Position numbers and translations under genes: made by a program. The notes under the pieces were generated by a model, which was given only the letters and a program-made list of their open reading frames with translations, was not told where the DNA came from and made no database searches. A DNA stretch of 64,000 nucleotides from contig JAWPHD010005106.1 in NCBI GenBank assembly GCA_037043455.1, positions 1 to 64,000 on the forward strand. The letters are read 5' to 3'. This DNA is from Cyrtodaria siliqua (Eukaryota; Mollusca; Bivalvia; Adapedonta; Hiatellidae). Below are positions 51,001 through 60,000 of the stretch, in pieces. How positions within the stretch are numbered: the first letter of the stretch is position 1; the number at the start of each line of letters is the position of its first letter.

Positions 51001-54000
51001 GCTAAACCATGTTGTACATACTGGAAATAGTTGACATTTAATCACACAATGACTAAACCATGCTGTACAGACTGGATATAGTTGACGTATAATCACACAG
51101 TGGCTAAACCATGTTGGACATACTGAATATAGTTGACATTTTATCACACAATGACTAAACCATGTTGTACATAGTGGATATAGTTGACGTATAATCACAC
51201 AATGGCTAAACCATGTTGTACATACTGGAAATAGTTGACATTTAATCACACAATGACTAAACCATGCTGTACAGACTGGATATAGTTGACGTATAATCAC
51301 ACAATGACTAAACCATGTTGTACAGACTGGATATAGTTTATGTATAATCACACAACGACTAAACCATGTTGGACATACTGGATATAGTTGACATTTAATC
51401 ACACAATGACTAAACCATGTTGTACAGACTGGATATAGTTGATATATAATCACACAATGACTAAACCATGTTGGACATACTGGATTTAGTTGACATTTAA
51501 TCACACAATGACTGAACCATGTTGGACATACTGGATATAGTTGACATTGAATCACACAATGACTAAACCATGTTGTACAGACTGGATATAGTTGATGTAT
51601 AATCACACAATAGCTAAACCATGTTGGACATACTGGATATAGTTGACATTTAATCACACAATGACTAAACCATGTTGTACAGACTGGATATAGTTGACAT
51701 ATGATCACACAGTAGCTAAACCATGTTGTACAAGCGTCTGGCTATACATGTAGTTGATATATATTCACACAGTGGCTAAACCAGGTTGTTTATATTGGAT
51801 ATAGTTGATATATAATCGCACAGTGGCTAAACCATGTTGGACATACTGGATATAGTTGACATCTAATCACACAATGACTAAACCATGTTGTACATACTGG
51901 ATATAGTTGACGTATAATCACACAATAGCTAAACTATGTTGGACATACTGGATATAGTTGACATTTAATCACACAATGACTAAACCACGTTGTACATACT
52001 GGATATAGTTGACGTATAATCACACAATAGCTAAACCATGTTGGACATACTGGATATAGTTGACATTTAATCACACAATGAGTAAACCATGTTGTACAGA
52101 CTGGATATAGTTGATGTATAATCACATAGTGGCTAAACCATGTTGGATATAGTGGATATAGTTGACGTATAATCACACAATGGCTAAACCATGTTATACA
52201 GACTGGATAAAGTTGACGTATAATCACACAATGACTAACCATGTTGTACAGACTGGATATAGTTGACATATGATCACACAGTAGCTAAACCATGTTGTAC
52301 AAGCGTCTGGCTATACATGTAGTTGATATATATTCACACAGTGGCTAAACCAGGTTGTATATATTGGATATAGTTGATATATAATCGCACAGTGGCTAAA
52401 CCATGTTGGACATACTGGACATAGTTGATATATAATCACACAGTGGCTAAACCATGTTGGACATATTGGACATAGTTGATATATAAACTAACGGTGGCTA
52501 AACCATGTTGGACATACATGTAGTCGATATATAATCTCACGATGACTAAATCATGTTGGACATACTGGATATAGTTGATATAAACTCACACGGTGGCTAA
52601 ACCATGTTGGACATACTGGACAAAGTTGATATATAATCGCACGGTGGCTAAACCATGTTGGACATACTGGACATAGTTGATATATAATCACACGGTGGCT
52701 AAACCATGTTGGACATACTGGATAGCAATAAGTAAGTTAAACAGGTCGAAATCAATATATTCAACTGCGCATAGGTATCATTTGATATCCATGTAAACAC
52801 ATACAAACAACGCGTTATTAAGTTCTTATACATACCGATCAAAGCTAAACTCGTTTGCCACTTTTTAGAGACTTGCTACACACGTAACAAAGATAAGCTA
52901 AGCTAAGCGTTACCGTGATCATATTTAACTGTAATTCCGCGTTCAGGCGCCATTATTGCCGTAAATTCTCCGCCAATGGACTCCACAATGAGGCCCTGGG
53001 TAAAGTACTGATTAGAACTGACACTGGTGGAGCCTATCTGCATAGGACGACCCCTCACCATGTGGAATGTTTGGTTATAGATGGTCACTGTGACGGACTT
53101 TGTGCACGTGACACCCGTGGAACCACAGGGGACGTTGGATCCTGTATGGGAGAAAAAAACAGTAGGTACGGTGAAGCTTGAATCACATACAGCCATTGAG
53201 TATATATAGCTATATAGCACACTTCCATATTTTTGACAGTTCACTAGTGGTATTACGTAACGTCAACGATGTCACGTTAATGTACGCTGCTTTCTAGCTG
53301 TGAGAACCACAACTCTTATTGTAGAGCTATGACTCACCCCATTAATAAAGTATGTACAGTATATGGAGTAGCTCTGCCCATCTCTTATAGCACCAGTCGA
53401 AACGAACGTTGTGGATCAGAGATGCATGCTACAGGTAGGATGACCTAAGTTTCCATTTCTGGGAATCTGAGAGGAAAAAAATGGCTGCAACAAATTACGG
53501 AATATACATAGTCGTTTACAAAATACGACTCGATCGACATGATGTTCTTATTGTTGGTGAGGTTTATTCATGGTAATAAAGTAATAACGGTTTAGTTAAA
53601 GAGATTAACCCTCCAAATAACAAAATTACACTACAAAACTGTTTATCAAAACTCTATTCAGGTGTTCAGGTCATATAGTAAATGTATATATGGCGATTAA
53701 AAGTAAAGGTTCATTCACGGGTTCTTAAAATACCTATGATTGAATATGCGTAAAATGAACTATGGTAACTCTTAATTCGTCGCTCCAGTTTCGGGGTTTG
53801 GCCTGGCTGGATAAAGCCGTTTATATTGTGTCTATAAAGTTTGGATTTGCAACATTTTGTGTCTATAAAGTTTGGATTTGCAACATATTGTGTCTATAAA
53901 GTTTGGATTTGCAACATATCACCTTTATCAGTATTTATTAACATTCACACTAGCGTTTGTTTAGTGCAGTGTGGCGGCTGTAAAAAGTCTCCCCGTGCTA

Positions 54001-57000
54001 CGAACCAGTAGTGTTATTTTTTACTGGTCCCTTGGTACCAACGAGCCCAATATAGGTGACTTTAAAGTAGAATACCGCTTAAGCCGGTGCTAGGGGGCGT
54101 GAGAAGTGTTGCTTCTTTCATTACTTCTCATGAACAGACTCAATAAAACCAAGTCTGCTGCTTTATTCTCTTAATTGACTTTGTTGCTCTCAAAGGATCA
54201 CCTTTATCAGTATTTATTGTATATATATGCGGCTATTTTAATTGAAATATGGTGGTGGTATATAGTTTGATGTGATTATGCGTTTCCTTAGAATTAAATC
54301 AGAATAATGAATTCTACATTCAGAAGCCTGTGTGGCAGGCGACGCTGTATTGTTTTATGTTTATATCATGGTATATTACCATGTATTGACAGCTAGTGAT
54401 ATATATCAAGTGCATACATTAAAAAACAGTTTCATGTATTGTACTAACAATATTCGCACCATATCTAAGGTTCAGTTAGGAAATATAAATCTATATTGCA
54501 AATCTGTTAAAACCTGATTTAAACCACAGTGACATTTTGCCACTGATGGTTCCAAGGCGGTATCCCTATTGCCAACCCCTTGTGTGTGTGTGGTGTCACG
54601 TACGTCGCCAAGGCGGTATCCCTATTGCCAACCCCTTGTGTGTGTGTGGTGTCACGTACGTCGCCAAGGCGGTATCCCTATTGCCAACCCCTTGTGTGTG
54701 TGTGGTGTCACGTACGTCGCTTCTCTTTGTCCTTATAGTAACTGTGTTGTATACGTTATACGTGTTTAGGTTGCCTGAGTGTATGCTGTCTTTCCTTGTA
54801 ATAGCTGCTTGAGTTGTATACGTGTTTTGGTTGCCTGAGTATCTTTCCTTGTAATAGCTGCTTGTGTTGTTTACGTCTTTTGGTTTCCTGTGTGAATGCT
54901 ATCTTTCCTTGTAATAGCTGCTTGTGTTGTTTACGTGTTTTGGTTGCCTGTGTAAATGCTATCTTTCCTTGTAATAGCTGCTTGTGTTGTATACGTGTTT
55001 TGGTTGCCTGTGTGAATGCTATCTTTCCTTGTAATAGCTGCTTGTGTTGTATACGTGTTTTGGTTGCCTGTGTGAATGCTATCTTTCCTTGTAATAGCTG
55101 CTTGTGTTGTATACGTGTTTTGGTTGCCTGTGTGAATGCTATCTTTCCTTGTAATAGCTGCTTGTGTTGTATACGTGTTTTGGTTGCCTGTGTGAATGCT
55201 ATCTTTCCTTGTAATAGCTGCTTGTGTTGTATACGTGTTTTGGTTGCCTGTGTGATTAGCTGCTTGTGTTGTATACGTGTTTTGCCTGTGCTCCGTGAAT
55301 GCTATATCTCCCGTTAGTCTTTTATACCTAGATCTACTTTTCTTAACACCTTCAGTTGTTTACAAAATGTTAAGTCTCGGTGTGTATATTGTCTCTTAGG
55401 GGTAATGTCGGGGATTTAAGTAGGCCTGGTTCACCTTTAAGGAAACTAACCTGCCAAATAACGGCAATATTACACTACAAAACCGTTTATCAAAACGTTA
55501 TCAAGGTGTTCGAGTCATATGATTATGTTTATGTGCCGATTAAAAGTATAGGTTTATTAGCGGATTCTTAAAATACCTGTGATTGAATATGCATAAAATG
55601 AATTATGAGTTAGTAACTCTTATTGCCGCTATATATTGTATATACTGCACGCTTAATTTCATATATATTCCAAGGAAATCCCAAAAATGTTTTGTAAAAA
55701 GCAAACTTGCAGTTAATTAGAGAAAGGACACAACTGTGACGTTGTAGACGTTTTAATCACAGTACACGTTGTAACAAGAATTTCATAAATGTTGAAGTTC
55801 CTCTTTGGAAAATGGAGCCAATTCAGTACTGTATTTAACTTAGAGTTTGCAAAATTGTGCATCCTAAGTTTGCTCACATGCATGAGCCAAACGCGTACTC
55901 TGACAATAATGAAACTTTGCAGGATTACTATTTGCTGTGTTACGTCTTGATTTAGTCTTTTTCCGAAAGGAAAGATCTTACGTAGCCATGAACCATTCGA
56001 TTAACAGCAGCATATTGTACATACAATATATAGCGGGAATTCCCGTGTCGCGTTTCTTATTCCTTTCAGTATATATCTGTCGAGTTTGGCTTCTTAACAT
56101 CATGTAAGTTATATATACCTCGTCGTCAGTAGGTTTAGAAAGGGCGTACATATGCTGTAAAATGTGGTTGTTGTTGGCGGGATAGCTACTTTAAGAAAAT
56201 AAACATGCGTACCAGATATTTTGAATGTATTGTCGTCTGATTTCGCAAATATATATTCACACTTTCCCTGGAAGGAGTAATGGATACCATCAAACGTGTG
56301 GTAATGGGGGTCGCCGGAAGCCCAACATAGTGCTACAAATACACATGTCAATAGTAATTATACACAAATGATGGCAACATTAAATGAAACAGTTTTGTTA
56401 TAGGATTAATGTCATGCTTTGTTTTTAACTAGTTTGGAATGAAAACTCGTTAAATAACTCACACATCAAATACGTGTCTTTTAATTTGTGATTAAGCTTT
56501 TCTGTATCTGCTTTGTATCTAAATATTCAGCATTGTATTCATTGATGGTTGTTATAAAAAAAAGTCATGTTTGTGTTCAACTTTAGTAGTGAAACAAGTC
56601 CTAGTTACTAAGAAAGGCACTCCTTTTGCATTTACGTTCGTTCCAATACATTTGTGTTGAGTTGCGATGGCCGAGTGGTTAGCATACTTGACTCGTCCAG
56701 AAAGTCACGGGTTCAATTCCCGGTGGGGTCACGTCCCGCGTTTTTAAACGCACTCCAGCAGCATCTTACTCGGGCAAGGTACTATGTGTATACTCACGGT
56801 CATTGAAAACGCAACACAAAACAAATCCTTTTAAAAGTTAGAATTTAAGGCATTTTTACGGTGTCCTGTTGGGGCCATGTTACCATCGCATCTTACTTTG
56901 TGATGGTAAGATGCGATGGTCGATGGTAAGATTGGTAAGATGCCATGGTCGATGGTAAGATTGGTAAGATGCGATGGTAAGATGCGATGATCGATGGTAA

Positions 57001-60000
57001 GATGCGATGGTCGATGGTCCATCGCATCTTACCATCAACCATCGCATCTTACCATCGACAGGACACCGTACATTTTGGACCAAATATGTTATAATCCATA
57101 TAACGAGCCGGCATTTAACATATGTTAACGTGCATATCTGGATTTTGTGCATTCCACAATGGTATTATGAATGCACGTGCATGTACAGGTTTCTTTATTT
57201 ACATCACACAAAGAAATCATTTTCTCAAAAAAAATCATGGCATAATACTGTCAGAAGTCAAACAATAAAAAGGCCTGTGAAAGGAATTGGAATTTATTCC
57301 GAGACAGATTAATGCAGCTTGACATTTAGTGGAACAATTTGCTTTTTGTGTTTATTCATGTTAAACAAGTAAATGACCAGGTAAATAACTGCGTAACTGC
57401 TTGTCATAAAAGCCTGCCAATAATCATATACGACAAGTCAGGTATCAAGATTCAATACTTAAAAAATAGAAAATATTGGTTCAGCAGTAGTATTCCAAAT
57501 GGCTGGCGAATAATCCAACAGCATAAACATATGGAGTTAATGGTGCGTTTTCATTGATCGTCGGTATACATTCAATTTCTGGCTTTAAAGTCTTACCTTT
57601 GCACTTGTTTTTTAAAATGGTCACCCATATCCTGTTTTTGCATTGTCTGAAAGAAAACAAAGCAACGTATACATGAAAATAAAAAAATGGTAAAGTTGAA
57701 ATCGATGATGTCACCTTAAAACAATAATCGCATGATTTACCTCCAATCAAACACCAGAACGAATTTGTTTTTATAGGTGAACATATTCAATAATTGATAA
57801 TGAAGCGTAGACTTAACGTTCTTGTTTCTATTATTTGTTATTTCACATGTATCCAACAAGGTTATCACATATATTATATTTATAAGGTCAATTATAGAGA
57901 TTTTTAGGACAATAAATTAACGGATTAAACATTGTGCAGTCGTTTCCTTAGTTCAAACGCCTTATATGTACTGAAACGCTATATTCCAGATATTTCTCAA
58001 CGTGTTTTGTACAAAATATGGCTACAACTAATTACCGAAAGTATAACTCTGTCATGTAGTAGACCTTGTAATCAAAAGTATACTGTGTTACACGAAATTC
58101 ATAAATGTTGAAGTTTCGCTTGAAAAAGTCAAGCTATTTCAGTAAGGTGTTTAATGTTAAGAGATTGCAACGTTTAAAGCCTAATTTTGCTCACCTGCTT
58201 GAGCCAAATGCGAATTCTGTCGATAATGAACGTTTAAAGGGGTAACCATTGGTGTATTCGGTGCTGTTTAAACCTTCTTTCCGAAAGGACAGGCCTAATA
58301 TCATCCTGTACTATTCGATTAGCAGGTATCATATTAAACATACAACATATAGCGGAAATATCCATTATGCGTTTCTTTTTTCTATGTATATTCCTAAATT
58401 TCGTGTTTCATTTTTATTTTCATGCTTCATTAATTATTTAAATTTCATGAAACTAGGATTTTTCCAAAAGTATTGGTTTATTATACGTCTTTCTTAATTC
58501 GTCGTAGTTTTTACATTCTATTACAAAGTGGTATTCGTCTTCCAACAAATTACATTGTTTACACTCTCTATCGTCGTATGAGACACTTGCCGGTTTTTTC
58601 CCCATCGCCCTGACTGCTAGCCTGTACCCATTTATCATGTCGATCTGCATAATTCTGCCGAGAAACAGGGTGCTTGAGATAAAACCTTATCTCGGCAGTT
58701 ACAATCCTATACCGTCAGGTGCACTTATTTTGATGACGTCAGGGTATATTTGATGAAGTCTGGGTAGCTTTGAACGAAAAAAAAATGTGGGGGAAATCGG
58801 AAAAAGGTAAATTAAATGATTTTAAACGATCAACATGATAAATAGTTCGGCACGAAAAAAATGAAGCCCTCGGCGCAGCCTCGGACTTCATTTTTTTCTC
58901 TCAGCCTCACCTGATAAACTCGATAGGCTCAGGCACTAACATGATATTCTCTATATAACAAACCAATGTTGACTACTAATAATAATAGTAATAGTAACGT
59001 TAGAACAATCTTAATGTATATGCTTCTAAAAGGTAAACCCATGTTTGGCACTATAAATGCCATTGGCTCGGACATGCATTACTTACAATTCTTTGCAGCC
59101 AATGTTCAGTTTAGATCCTGGCGCGTAATGTTTAGATGCAAATACGCAATCACATTCATTATAACTGATACATCGTCGGTTCTGTGAAAATTAAAAGCAA
59201 AATCTTAACATTATAATATATTCTAATACACCCGCACTATATGGCCTAGTTTAAAATATCATTCGGGCTCGTGAAATTATTGTTTACAATTCAACTCAAA
59301 ACCGTAAAACGCATTGCTGATTGGTTACTGAGGTAGTTTTTAAATACCTTGTAAGACCCCTGACGTCACGCCCTTCAATCTTTAGAACGTCATTTTAAAC
59401 AATTTTAAACGTCAGAAAACATCCAAAACAACGATTACGTTAAATTTAAAGCGACGTTACATTCAATCAACAAACTGAAATTGTTAAAAACAGAATAGAG
59501 CAGTATATTGTGTTTGTTAGGTGTTGAGAGATGGGCATACCATGTACGTTGTGGGATTTTATATTATGTTCAGTCTCTCGAAAAAGTGTGTTTTAAAATG
59601 CATAAACATCCATGTCAGATATTGACGAAATAAAATATTTCCAGGTGGCTTATAGTGTGCGAGATTAAACCCTGTTGTTTGAGACTTGAAACACATCAAA
59701 ACCGCTGGCCAATGGCCCTTGGTATCGATGAACTTCAAGTCCCGCCCATCAGGTATTGATCTGGGACAATATAAACTCACTATTTTTTTTTTTAATAAGT
59801 ACTAACACGTAGACATTTATGATCTTGTCCCATCATTCTTTTTAAAGGCTACATTCGCTGTTCGCATGGTGAAAATCAACTATTCTAACAGCCAGACCTG
59901 TATAAAATACAGTTTCTATATTCGCTACAAATGGACTTAGTGAACTATATTTATGACGAAAAATATATACTGGGAGTGTCCGGACTCCACGTCGTTAGAT

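Noticed and set aside
52915..53181. Plus-strand 88-codon frame
   Set aside because: Antisense of VWD exon 6.
56662..56740. tRNA gene
   Set aside because: A and B boxes and T arm are present, but acceptor, anticodon and variable arms do not fold well and a SINE tail follows.
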